A program made the translations under genes and the position numbers. From Streptomyces lucensis JCM 4490 (GTDB lineage Bacteria > Actinomycetota > Actinomycetes > Streptomycetales > Streptomycetaceae): DNA of 64,000 nt. The stretch's first letter is position 1, and each line of letters opens with the position of its first letter. Below the pieces are notes generated by a model. The model did not search any database, was not told the origin of the DNA, and saw only the letters and a program-made list of their open reading frames with translations. This document shows positions 50,601 through 57,981 of this stretch, piece after piece. The stretch is taken from positions 1-64,000 of the forward strand of contig NZ_BMUE01000021.1 in assembly GCF_014650035.1 (NCBI RefSeq). The letters run 5' to 3'.

Positions 50601-51915
50601 CCGGCTGGCCCCGCGCACCGACTGCGAGCCGGACTACGAGAGCGAGGCCGGCGCCTGGCTCGACCAGGTGCTCACCGCGCTGCGGACCCTCGGGCGCCCC
50701 TCACCCACCCCGGAACCCGCGTCCGCCCCCGGACCCGTTCCCGTGCGCGTCCCCGCCTCTTCCCCGGCGCCCGCGTCCGGCCCCGCTGCCGCCCGCCCCG
50801 CCCCCGTCCCCGCCCGCCTCACCGGCAACCGGCTGCTGAGCCTGCCCGGCGCGGGCAAGGAGGTCCGGCGCTTCACCCTCGACACCCGGGACAGCGGCAC
50901 CCCGCTGGTCTACGAGGCCGGCGACGCCCTGTCCGTACAGCCGCTGAACCGGCCGGAACTGGTGACGGAGTGGCTGGCGGTCACCGGCCTGCCCGCGGAC
51001 ACGGCCGTGCGGGTCGCCGACGCCGGAGAAGTGCCCTTCGCCGAAGCGCTGCTGCGCCACCTGGACATCACCCGCCTCACCCCCGGTCTGCTGCGCTTCG
51101 CCGCCGAGCGCGCCCGCGACCCGCGGGAACTGCGCAAGCTGCTGCGCCCGGACAACAGGAACGAGCTGGCCAAGTGGTCCTGGGGACGCCAGGCCGTGGA
51201 CGTCGTCGCCGAGTGCGGCGTCCGGGCCGGGGCGCAGGAGTGGACGGACGCGCTGGGCCGCCTCCAGCCCCGGCTGTACTCCATATCCTCCAGCCCCCTG
51301 ACGGACCCCCACCAGGTGTCGCTGACGGTCTCGGTCGTCCGCTACGAGAACCTGCACGGCCGCCCCCGCCAGGGCGTGTGCTCCCCCTTCCTCGCCGACG
51401 CCGCGCCCGGCACCCCGGTACCGGTCCGCGTCCAGCGGGCACCGCACTTCCGGCCGCCCGCCGACCCCGCCGTACCGGCCGTGATGGTGGGCCCCGGCAC
51501 GGGCATCGCGCCCTTCATCGGCTTCCTGGAGGACCGCCGGGCCCGCGGCCACCGCGCCCCCAACTGGCTGTTCTTCGGCGAACAGCACCGCGCGACCGAC
51601 TTCTACTACGAGGAGGAGCTGGCCGCCTTCCGCGCCGACGGCACGCTCACCCGCCTGGACACCGCCTTCTCCCGCGACCAGCGCGCCAAGGTCTACGTCC
51701 AGGACCGCATGCGCGAACACGGCCCGCTGCTGTGGTCCTGGCTCCAGGACGGCGCCCACCTCTACGTCTGCGGCGACGCCTCCCGCATGGCCAAGGACGT
51801 CGACCGGGCCCTGCGCGAGATCGCCACGGCCCACGGCGGCCTGACCGAACCCGAGGCGGCGGCGTACGTCAAGCAGCTCACCGCCCACAGGCGCTACGTG
51901 CGCGACGTGTACTGA
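47695..51915 (+). CDS. Fused assimilatory nitrate reductase / CysJ-type flavoprotein
   Basis: A 1406-residue single-chain enzyme. Residues 15-700 are a molybdopterin oxidoreductase of the NasA/NapA type: a [4Fe-4S] site of Cys18, Cys21, Cys25 and Cys58, GANxxDCHP-like GSNMADCHPI, and the dinucleotide-binding end. After a Pro/Ala linker come a flavodoxin domain from about 853 (ILWASQTGNAEEFASATAER), an FAD domain with RLYSISSSPL near 1193, and an NADPH domain with VGPGTGIAPFIGF near 1263. Electrons would flow NADPH to FAD to FMN to Fe-S to Mo, reducing nitrate to nitrite in the cytoplasm without partner proteins. Start GTG 47695 follows GGAGATGGGG. The fused form is known in Streptomyces; nitrite reductase is not in this window. 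Confidence 0.9.
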   Translation: MAAPGSQSEGTTKVRTVCSYCGVGCGLVLDVRTDADGRRTVLKAAGDKEHPANFGRLCTKGATTADLLAAPGRLTTALVRPERGEEPRPAPVADAVAETARRLRAIVDEHGPDAVALYVSGQLSLEAQYLANKLAKGFIRTNGIESNSRLCMASAGTGYKLSLGADGPPGSYQDLDRADVFLVIGSNMADCHPILFLRMMERVKSAGAKLIVVDPRRTATAAKADLFLQIEPGTDLALLNGLLHLLHANGRTDPAFIAAHTEGWEAMPAFLAGYPPAAVAGITGIPEDDLREAARLIGEAGEWTSCWTMGLNQSTHGTWNTNALINLHLATGAICRPGSGPFSLTGQPNAMGGREMGYMGPGLPGQRSVLADADRAFVEELWELEPGALRADGVGRGTVEMFRRMADGDVKACWIICTNPVASVANRRTVIEGLEAAEFVVTQDVFAETETNAYADVVLPGALWTETEGVLVNSERNLTLARPAADPPGEAMADWRIIAAVARAMGYEKGFTYDSAEEVFEELKRAWNPVTGWDLRGVSYERLRRTPVQWPAPSPDGPDRNPIRYVGEDGTGSPVFPTPSGRAVFHARPHIPPAEMPDDDFPFVLNTGRLQHQWHTLTKTAKVAKLNRLDPGPFLEVHPDDAARLGVAEGDSVEVASRRGRAVLPAVVTDRVRPGCCFAPFHWNDLFGEYLSVNAVTSDAVDPLSFQPGFKACAVSLARTATPVTVRPPVPAVTGAPAPVPAVTGTPAPAPAIPALAAASMRSASSTASAAPAPFGLEPAPPPVLADHERRYLTGFLAGVPSGFPGVPVLPPDAPFSPEHALWVNGVLAGMYSRTGTEPPGGDPRPTADAPRRQVVILWASQTGNAEEFASATAERLTADGHAAALLPMADADPAALPSGADLLLITSTFGDGDAPDNGTAFWDTLTAPDAPRLEGRRYAVLAFGDSSYDDFCGHGRRLDRRMAELDAVRLAPRTDCEPDYESEAGAWLDQVLTALRTLGRPSPTPEPASAPGPVPVRVPASSPAPASGPAAARPAPVPARLTGNRLLSLPGAGKEVRRFTLDTRDSGTPLVYEAGDALSVQPLNRPELVTEWLAVTGLPADTAVRVADAGEVPFAEALLRHLDITRLTPGLLRFAAERARDPRELRKLLRPDNRNELAKWSWGRQAVDVVAECGVRAGAQEWTDALGRLQPRLYSISSSPLTDPHQVSLTVSVVRYENLHGRPRQGVCSPFLADAAPGTPVPVRVQRAPHFRPPADPAVPAVMVGPGTGIAPFIGFLEDRRARGHRAPNWLFFGEQHRATDFYYEEELAAFRADGTLTRLDTAFSRDQRAKVYVQDRMREHGPLLWSWLQDGAHLYVCGDASRMAKDVDRALREIATAHGGLTEPEAAAYVKQLTAHRRYVRDVY

Positions 51916-51941
51916 CCGGCGTCAGGCGGGGCCGGGCCGTC

Positions 51942-52193
51942 TCACGCCACCGTGACGATGACGGGCAGGAGGAAGCCGAGCAGTCCGGTGAACAGCCCCA
52001 CCGTGCAGGACCGCCGGGGGGAGCCGGCGGCGAAGCCGATGAGGGCGAGGGTGATCGCGAGGGCGGCGAAGACGACGGGGATTCCCGCGCCGATGTAGCC
52101 GGCGAAGGGGGCGACGAGACAGGCGAGGACACCGAGAGCGGACGAGGCGCCGCCGTAGAGCGACGCGGGGCTGTCGGTGCGTCCGGTGGGCAT
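51942..52193 (-). CDS. Small DUF4190-like membrane protein
   Basis: An 83-residue protein with a short polar start and two or three hydrophobic segments (SALGVLACLVAPFAGYIGAG, VVFAALAITLALIGFAA and LLGFLLPVIVTVA). The pattern resembles the small DUF4190 membrane proteins of actinobacteria. ATG 52193 is preceded by GAGGAC; a longer frame to 52247 is not needed. A nearly exact 35-base repeat pair lies directly upstream. It is convergent with the nitrate reductase fusion, 26 bases apart. Confidence 0.65.
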   Translation of the reverse strand: MPTGRTDSPASLYGGASSALGVLACLVAPFAGYIGAGIPVVFAALAITLALIGFAAGSPRRSCTVGLFTGLLGFLLPVIVTVA

Positions 52194-52213
52194 GGCGCTG
52201 TCCTCTTCCTGGG

Positions 52214-52291
52214 CGGTTCCGCGGGAGCGGTGTCCCGTGTGTCCCATCTTCCCGGTCGGTTCCGCGGGAGCGGTGTCCCGTGCGTCCCATC
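52214..52291. repeat. 35-base direct repeat pair (period 43)
   Basis: 52214-52248 and 52257-52291 match at 34 of 35 positions (both start CGGTTCCGCGGGAGC) with an 8-base spacer. They fill the promoter region of the small membrane gene and may be a duplicated control element. Confidence 0.95.
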
Positions 52292-52427
52292 ATGGCAGGC
52301 GGCCGGGGCCGCCGAGGGGGCGGGAAGCTGCCCTTTGGGGCAGTGCCCGATTGGTCAATATCGGCCGCGACGGCTTCTCCCTAGTGTTGCCGCTGACCGC
52401 ATGAGACCGAAAAACGGGGAGAAGTTT

Positions 52428-53612
52428 GTGAAACTGAACGGTCGTACTGCGAAGTTGGCGTCACTCGCCGTCGTTCCCCTGACGCTTCTCGCGACCGAGG
52501 TCGCGGCCTCCGCCTCGCCCCAGCCGTCCCCCCGCCCGGACGCCCCCGCGTTCTCCCTGTCCTCGGTGCGCGGGCACGAGCTGAAGGACGTGAGCGGGTT
52601 CGCCCCCTCCAGCGCGACGGGCCGTCTCCTGGACACCCAGGGCTTCTCGGTGCTGCGGGCGTCCTCCGACCGCACGGCGGTGGTCGACCGCTCGATGACC
52701 GACCAGGGCATCACCACCGCGACCGGCACCTCGTCCGTGGACATCTCCTGGAAGGGCTACGACCGGCAGGCCCGCTACGTCGTCAACCGCGACGGCGAGG
52801 ACATCGCGTCGCTCGGAGCCGGGGTCACGTCCTTCCACGACACCGGACTGCGCGCCGGCAGCCACCACAGCTACCGGGTCACCCCGATCCTGCCCAAGGG
52901 CGGGAACCCGCACAGCCGCGTCTGGGGCGTGCAGGTCGACGTCCCCACGGTCCGCAAGGGCGAGAACGAGCTGAGCGCGCTGCGCCGGGAGGCGGTGCGC
53001 AAGGCGACGGCCGCCGCGGTCGCCAGGACCACCACGGTCTCGTGGATGACGTTCATCCCCCAGAAGAAGATCAACGCACCGCTCGCGGGCTGTGACTACG
53101 GGCGCAACTTCCAGTTCGGCGGCGACGGCCACGGCTACGACTGGAAGTCGTCGAAGTACCGCACCTCCCTGAACGCCGTGATCACCTGGAGCGGCAAGAA
53201 GGTCGACGGCTACAAGGACATCGGCGCCAGCCACGTCTACGTCAAGAGCACGGGCCGGCTGGTCGCCACCAAGACGGCCAGCGACAGGGACATGAAGGCC
53301 AAGAAGATGGGGTCGGGCGGCAACTACGTCGACATCCGCCTCGTCACGCACGCCACGAACCCCTTCTGCCACGGCCTGGGCGGCGTCAAGGGAGCCATCG
53401 ACGGCGCCATCTCCATGCACGTGACGACCGGCGGCAACTGGTCGATCATCTCCGGCAAGCACCGGCTGATGCCGAACCACCTCATCTACATCTACAACGG
53501 CGGCAGGGTCACCACCGTCTACAAGCGCAGCTACGCCAACGAGGCGTGCCTGATCGGCTCGGCGGCCTGCCCGGAGGCCGACCTCACGGGCTACTACGGC
53601 AAGTTCAACTGA
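52428..53612 (+). CDS. Secreted protein with Fn3-like and unknown C-terminal domain
   Basis: A 394-residue exported protein. The signal peptide KLNGRTAKLASLAVVPLTLL is cleaved near AASASP. Residues about 100-165 look like an Fn3 module (SVDISWKGYDRQARYVVNRD, then TSFHDTGLRAGSHHSYRV). A Gln/Arg-containing helical link follows, and the last 190 residues form a domain with four Cys (AGCDYGRN, NPFCHGLGG, NEACLIGSAACPE region) and many Gly, Tyr and Asn residues. I do not recognise this domain; a cell-surface or toxin-like role is possible. GTG 52428 follows GGGGAGAAG; the in-frame ATG 52401 has no such site. A perfect hairpin follows. Confidence 0.7.
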   Translation: MKLNGRTAKLASLAVVPLTLLATEVAASASPQPSPRPDAPAFSLSSVRGHELKDVSGFAPSSATGRLLDTQGFSVLRASSDRTAVVDRSMTDQGITTATGTSSVDISWKGYDRQARYVVNRDGEDIASLGAGVTSFHDTGLRAGSHHSYRVTPILPKGGNPHSRVWGVQVDVPTVRKGENELSALRREAVRKATAAAVARTTTVSWMTFIPQKKINAPLAGCDYGRNFQFGGDGHGYDWKSSKYRTSLNAVITWSGKKVDGYKDIGASHVYVKSTGRLVATKTASDRDMKAKKMGSGGNYVDIRLVTHATNPFCHGLGGVKGAIDGAISMHVTTGGNWSIISGKHRLMPNHLIYIYNGGRVTTVYKRSYANEACLIGSAACPEADLTGYYGKFN

Positions 53613-53626
53613 ACCGGCCGGACACC

Positions 53627-53663
53627 CGGGCAGCCCCGCACCGGCACGGTGCGGGGCTGCCCG
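53627..53663 (+). terminator. Terminator of the secreted-protein gene
   Basis: A perfect 17-base stem (CGGGCAGCCCCGCACCG) around a GCA loop, 15 bases after the stop. Confidence 0.8.
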
Positions 53664-53764
53664 CGTCAACTGTCGGAGGGAGCGGGTAGGTTGGCCCGTG
53701 GCCGTCGCAGCACCCAGGCCGCGGGGGTCTGCCGGGAATCGCGGCGTCCAGAGAGGGACCGCAC

Positions 53765-54142
53765 ATGACCCGACGGTCCGAAGCGGGGGACACCGCTTGC
53801 TCCTACCGGCGCACCGGCCACGACCCGGAACCCGGAGTCCGGCGACTGGGCGCCCTGACCGAGCGGGAGCGAGAGGTACTCCTCCTGCTGGGCACCGGCC
53901 TCGGCAACCGCGAACTGTCCAGGGAACTGGGCATCGCCGAACGGACGATCAAGGCGCACATCGCCAGCATCGTCGCCAAACTGGGCCAGCAGACGCGCAC
54001 CCAGGCGGCGGTCGTCTCGGCCCTGGCCCACGACTCGCTGTGCACGGACCCGTCGTGCTCCCGGCACCCCGGCAGACACGACGGCTCCCCATGGGGCGTC
54101 CTGCCCCAGCAACCGGACCACGCCGGGACGGTCGCGGCCTGA
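53765..54142 (+). CDS. Stand-alone LuxR/NarL-type DNA-binding protein
   Basis: A 125-residue protein consisting of a LuxR-type helix-turn-helix (LTEREREVLLLLGTGLGNRE, then LSRELGIAERTIKAHIASIV) with short unrelated ends and no receiver or ligand domain. The C-terminal 30 residues are Cys/His/Pro-rich (LCTDPSCSRHPGRHDG), which may bind metal. GAGAGGGA precedes the ATG by 7 bases. It is an orphan regulator; its position between the secreted protein and the DUF347 gene gives no firm target. Confidence 0.75.
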   Translation: MTRRSEAGDTACSYRRTGHDPEPGVRRLGALTEREREVLLLLGTGLGNRELSRELGIAERTIKAHIASIVAKLGQQTRTQAAVVSALAHDSLCTDPSCSRHPGRHDGSPWGVLPQQPDHAGTVAA

Positions 54143-54190
54143 CCACGCCGCACCCCGCCGACGGCCGGCCCGGCCCGCCGGACCGCACGT

Positions 54191-54208
54191 GTTCAGGATG
54201 CGTTCAGG
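54191..54208 (+). promoter_or_regulatory. OmpR-type direct repeat GTTCAGG, 11-base period
   Basis: GTTCAGG occurs at 54191 and again at 54202, exactly one helical turn apart, the pattern bound by OmpR/PhoB-family response regulators. It lies about 120 bases before the DUF347 gene. An OmpR-type regulator is encoded 2.4 kb away in a convergent operon and is the likely binder. Confidence 0.55.
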
Positions 54209-54259
54209 TCCTCCGTGTCACGGTCGGAGATCACGGCCGCGAGGCGGCCGGCTCATCTC

Positions 54260-54297
54260 ACAGGGCGCTCGTCCCGGTTCCGGGACGGGCGCCCTGT
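54260..54297 (+). terminator. 17-base hairpin between LuxR-type and DUF347 genes
   Basis: ACAGGGCGCTCGTCCCG pairs with CGGGACGGGCGCCCTGT (one G-U type mismatch) around GTTC. It could terminate the LuxR-type transcript or attenuate the DUF347 transcript, whose ribosome-binding site starts 14 bases after it. Confidence 0.55.
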
Positions 54298-54323
54298 CGT
54301 CGGACCGGACAGGAGAAGCTGAA

Positions 54324-55214
54324 GTGGAGAATCCGGAGGTTCTCACCGACCTCGACGTGGCGGGCACGTCGAGTACGGCCAGATCGGTGATGAAGAAACT
54401 GCCCGAGGTCACGCTGGCGTTCTGGATCATGAAGATCGCCGCGACGACCCTGGGCGAGACGGCGGGCGACCTCTTCGCGCAGACCCTGAAGCTGGGCTAC
54501 TTCCTCACGACGGTCGCGTTGTTCGTGCTCTTCGTGGTGACGCTGGTGGTCCAGCTGCGGTCCAGCCGCTACCACCCGTTCTGCTACTGGACCGTGATCC
54601 TGTCGACCAGCATGGCCGGCACCACGATGTCCGACTTCATGAACCGCGACGCCAGCGCCAGGTACCTCTCGAACGGCGCGACCAGGCTGGGCTGGGGCCC
54701 GCAGGGCCTCGGCCTCGGCTACCCGGCCGGCGCGGCCATCCTGATCTCCATCCTCCTGGCGATCTTCCTCGCCTGGAAACTGAGCGGAATGACGTTCCAG
54801 ATCCGCGACATCGTCACCTTCAGGGGCGAGGCCCTGTTCTGGTCGGCGATCCTCGTGTCGAACACCCTCGGCACCTCCATGGGCGACTTCCTCTCCGACA
54901 GCTCCGGCCTCGGCTACGCCGGTGGCGCGCTGCTCGTGACCGGCCTGCTCGCCGTGCTCGTGGCCCTCATGAAGGCGCCCGCGGTGCCGAACGTGCTGCT
55001 GTTCTGGATCGCCTTCGTCCTCACCCGCCCGCTGGGCGCCACCGCGGGCGACTTCCTCACCAAGCCGGTCGCCAAGGGCGGCCTGGACCTGGGCACCGCG
55101 GGCTCGTCCGCCGTCCTGCTCGCCGTCCTGTTCGGGCTGATGGCCCATGCCCAGGTGCGGGAACGCCGGTCGGTGAAGGAGGAGCACGCCCCGGTCATCC
55201 GGCAGGCAGGCTGA
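54324..55214 (+). CDS. DUF347 (COG4705) membrane protein
   Basis: A 296-residue integral membrane protein made of four related repeats. Each has a membrane-facing small-residue/acid motif: TTLGETAGDLF (Asp49), GTTMSDFM (Asp104), TLGTSMGDFL (Asp188) and PLGATAGDFL (Asp243), each preceded by a hydrophobic helix and a short loop. About eight helices result. Four acidic residues inside the membrane suggest ion or metal transport, but no function is established. GTG 54324 has AGGAG 8 bases upstream. It converges with the two-component operon, overlapping the kinase 3' end by 20 bases, and has an OmpR-type repeat in its promoter. Confidence 0.82.
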   Translation: MENPEVLTDLDVAGTSSTARSVMKKLPEVTLAFWIMKIAATTLGETAGDLFAQTLKLGYFLTTVALFVLFVVTLVVQLRSSRYHPFCYWTVILSTSMAGTTMSDFMNRDASARYLSNGATRLGWGPQGLGLGYPAGAAILISILLAIFLAWKLSGMTFQIRDIVTFRGEALFWSAILVSNTLGTSMGDFLSDSSGLGYAGGALLVTGLLAVLVALMKAPAVPNVLLFWIAFVLTRPLGATAGDFLTKPVAKGGLDLGTAGSSAVLLAVLFGLMAHAQVRERRSVKEEHAPVIRQAG

Positions 55215-56595
55215 CCGTGAACCTGGCCCCGGGCGTGTGCCGGGGGTCATGGGAGACCTCGCCGCCGACGGCGCGGGCCAGGCGCCGCGCGAGCGGCAGC
55301 CCCAGTCCCGCGCCGTCGTGCCCGTCGCCGGGATCGGCACGCCGGCCGGGCCGGAACAGCTCGTCCCGGAACGTGCCCGGCACGCCGGGGCCGTCGTCGA
55401 CGACGTCGATCCGTACGGCGCCGGGCACGCCGCGCGCGGACACGGTCACGCGGGAGCGGGCGTAGCGGGCGGCGTTGATGAGCAGCGGGCTGAGGATGCG
55501 TTCGAGGAGAGCGGGGGCGACACCCGCCTCCAGCACCGGCGCTCCCGCCTCCACCGCGGTCCTCACCCGCTCCGGTGTGCCGAGGTGCTCCAGCAGGCGG
55601 TGCAGGACGGGCACCACGTCGGTCGTTCCCGGGACCGCCGCCGGACGCAGCGCGCTCTCGCGGGCGTCGCGCAGGAGCGTGTCGCAGATGGTGCGCATGG
55701 CCCGGGCGGCCTCGGCGATGACCTCCTGGGCGGCGCCGGTCTCGGCGTCCGTCCGGGGGCGGGCCCGCCACCAGTCGAGTTCCATGACGATCCGGGTCAG
55801 CGGCGTGCGCAGTTCGTGGGACAGCTCGCCCGTCAGCTGCTGTTCGTGGCGCAGGACGGTCCGTATGCGGTCCAGCAGCGCGTCCAGGGAGGCACCCAGC
55901 CGGGCGAGTTCGGCCGGCCGGTCCGCCGTGTCGAAGCGCTCGTCCGAGCCCACGGCGCTCCACTGCGCGGCCTGGTCGGACATCGTCCTCACCGGGCGCA
56001 GCGCCCGCCCGACGGACAGGCTGGTGAGCCCGTACGTGCAGCCGAGCATCACGGCGTCCAGGACGAGCGAGCCCAGCAGCAGGGTGCCGGCCGAACTGCG
56101 GTACGGAGTCAGGTCCAGGGCGGTGACGACGGTGGCGGTGGCGCGGCGGCCGGGGACGGGCTCGGCGCACAGCCGGACGGGCCGGGGACCGTGGGCGCGG
56201 ACGGTGGCGCAGGCGGGCTCGCGCCGTGCGGCCAGCCGGTCGGCGGCCCGGGCCGGCGGACTGCCGGCCACGGCGGACGGCGGCTTCTCCAGCAACCGGG
56301 TCCCGGCGTAGATCCACACGTTCGCGTCGAGGAGGCGGTCGTTGGCGGTCTCCAGGACGCGCACCCGGGGTCCGGTGGTGTCGACGGTCGTGGCCACCGC
56401 GGCCGCCCGGTCGCGCAGTTCGTCGTCCGCCTGGTGCTGCAGGTGCCGGTCCATCACGGCGTTGAACAGCACGGTCAGGACCGTCATCAGCAGGGCGGCG
56501 GTGGACAGCGCGACCAGGGAGAGGCGGCCGCGCAGCGTGCGCGGGGCGAGGCGGCGCAGGGCACGGGCGGCGGAGCGGTGCGGGGCACGGTTCAT
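55195..56595 (-). CDS. Sensor histidine kinase
   Basis: A 466-residue membrane kinase partnered with the regulator encoded upstream. Helix 1 (LSLVALSTAALLMTVLTVLF) spans residues about 24-43, an extracytoplasmic sensor domain with two Cys (EPACATVRAHG, VRLCAEPV) follows to about 165, helix 2 is near 175, then HAMP, the H-box GELSHELRTPLTRIVMEL with phospho-acceptor His near 260, and the ATPase with INAARYA, VDDGPGVPG and GAGLGLPLARRL. ATG overlaps the regulator stop by 4 bases. Its last 20 bases overlap the DUF347 gene on the other strand, so the two transcripts could interfere. Confidence 0.92.
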   Translation of the reverse strand: MNRAPHRSAARALRRLAPRTLRGRLSLVALSTAALLMTVLTVLFNAVMDRHLQHQADDELRDRAAAVATTVDTTGPRVRVLETANDRLLDANVWIYAGTRLLEKPPSAVAGSPPARAADRLAARREPACATVRAHGPRPVRLCAEPVPGRRATATVVTALDLTPYRSSAGTLLLGSLVLDAVMLGCTYGLTSLSVGRALRPVRTMSDQAAQWSAVGSDERFDTADRPAELARLGASLDALLDRIRTVLRHEQQLTGELSHELRTPLTRIVMELDWWRARPRTDAETGAAQEVIAEAARAMRTICDTLLRDARESALRPAAVPGTTDVVPVLHRLLEHLGTPERVRTAVEAGAPVLEAGVAPALLERILSPLLINAARYARSRVTVSARGVPGAVRIDVVDDGPGVPGTFRDELFRPGRRADPGDGHDGAGLGLPLARRLARAVGGEVSHDPRHTPGARFTVSLPAG

Positions 56596-57254
56596 GACAG
56601 GCGATGCCCGATCCCGCGTGCCGTGCCGATGCTCAGGCCGCTGCCCGCCGCACGCAGCTTGCGGCGCAGCCGGCTCAGGTACTGGTCCAGGGTGTTGTCG
56701 CTGACCTGGGCGCCCTCGGGCCAGCCGGCCCGCACCAGGTCCCGGCGGCGTACGAGGGTCCCGTCCGCCGCGGCCAGCGTGGCCAGCAGCCGGAACTCGG
56801 TGGGGGACAGGGCGGTGCGGGCACCGCGGACGGTCACGCAGTGGTCCACCGCGTCGAGGAACAGATCGCCGGCCGCGGTCACCGTCGTCCCGGCGGCCCG
56901 CTTGAGCACGGCGCGGAGCCTGGCGGCGAGCTCGGCGAGGTGGAAGGGCTTGGGCAGGTAGTCGTCGCCCCCCGCGGCGAAACCCGCCAGGCGGTCGGTG
57001 AGGTGGTGCCGGGCGGTCAGGAAGATGACGGGGGCGAGGAAGCCGTTGGCCCGCATCGCCTGGCACACGTCCCGCCCGTCCGCGTCGGGCAGGCCGATGT
57101 CCACGACCGCCGCCGCGACGCCGGTGGCGGCCAGCCGCAGGGCGGTGGCGCCGTCGGCGGCCGGGACCGGATCGAAGTCCTCCTCGTACAGGCCACGGCG
57201 CAGCACGTCACGCAGGGCGTGATCGTCCTCGACCACCAGGATCCTCGGGTGCAT
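56592..57254 (-). CDS. OmpR-family response regulator
   Basis: A 220-residue regulator with acidic pair Asp10-Asp11 (VVEDDHA), phospho-acceptor Asp52 (VVDIGLPDADG), Lys in YLPKPFHLAE and a winged-helix domain (LSPTEFRLLATLAAADGTLV, then LDQYLSRLRRKL). It overlaps the PAP2 gene by 47 bases at its start and the kinase by 4 bases. It is a candidate for binding the GTTCAGG direct repeat upstream of the DUF347 gene. Confidence 0.92.
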   Translation of the reverse strand: MHPRILVVEDDHALRDVLRRGLYEEDFDPVPAADGATALRLAATGVAAAVVDIGLPDADGRDVCQAMRANGFLAPVIFLTARHHLTDRLAGFAAGGDDYLPKPFHLAELAARLRAVLKRAAGTTVTAAGDLFLDAVDHCVTVRGARTALSPTEFRLLATLAAADGTLVRRRDLVRAGWPEGAQVSDNTLDQYLSRLRRKLRAAGSGLSIGTARGIGHRLS

Positions 57255-57981
57255 GGTCCTCCGTCGGCAGCGCGGCCGGGTCGGTCGTACGGGTGAGGAA
57301 GGAGGCGGGCAGCAGGCAGGCGGCCGCGCACAGGCATGCCCCGAGCCAGCCGGCGGCGAACAGCCAGCCGCCCACGACGTCGGTGAACCAGTGCACCCCG
57401 AGGTAGATCCGGGTCAGCCCCACCGACAGGCCCCAGCAGGCGACGGCGATCCGCAGTGCCGTGCCGGCGCGCGGGGCGCGCAGGGTCAGGGCGAGGACCA
57501 GCAGCCCGGCGGCCAGGGCGGCCGTGCTGGTGTGCCCGGACGGGAACGCCCAGCCGCTCGCGTGCGCCGCCCAGTCGTCCCGCGGCGGGCGCGGCCGGTG
57601 GACCAGCTCCATGACGCCGTACCGCACCAGCTGACCCAGCCCCAGGCAGACGAGGCAGAGGGCGGTGGCGCCCAGCCGCTGTCGTGCGGTGCGCCCGGCC
57701 ACCACGCCTGCCAGGACAGCGAGCACGTACGGAACGGCACCGGTGCCGGTGTCGGTCACGCCCCGCGCCACCGCCAGGGCCGTCTCCGGCCGGTGACCGA
57801 CCGCCCAGGTCAGCAGGCCGTGGTCCAGCCACAGCGGCGCACCGCCCCGGCCGCCGGCGGCCATGCCCAGCAGGGCGAGCGCCGCCCACGCGCCGAGCCC
57901 GGCACTGCCGGCCGACTCGGCGACGTCCCCGCGGGTCACGACGGTTCGCGAGGCGGGCACCCGGCCGGATGCCGGACTCAT
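57208..57981 (-). CDS. PAP2-family phosphatase
   Basis: A 257-residue integral membrane phosphatase with six helices. Motif 2 is FPSGHTSTA and motif 3 is TRIYLGVHWFTDVVGG, with the catalytic His. Motif 1 (MELVHRPRPP) keeps the Arg-Pro but lacks the usual Lys seven residues before it, so catalysis may be altered. PAP2 enzymes dephosphorylate undecaprenyl or lipid pyrophosphates at the membrane. It overlaps the dedA gene by 4 bases and the response regulator by 47. Confidence 0.88.
   Translation of the reverse strand: MSPASGRVPASRTVVTRGDVAESAGSAGLGAWAALALLGMAAGGRGGAPLWLDHGLLTWAVGHRPETALAVARGVTDTGTGAVPYVLAVLAGVVAGRTARQRLGATALCLVCLGLGQLVRYGVMELVHRPRPPRDDWAAHASGWAFPSGHTSTAALAAGLLVLALTLRAPRAGTALRIAVACWGLSVGLTRIYLGVHWFTDVVGGWLFAAGWLGACLCAAACLLPASFLTRTTDPAALPTEDHAPEDPGGRGRSRPA

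Noticed and set aside
50268..52427. Very long open frame joined in front of the secreted-protein gene
   Set aside because: The upstream part is a shadow of the nitrate reductase fusion (Arg/Pro-rich). A ribosome-binding site and signal peptide place the real start at 52428.
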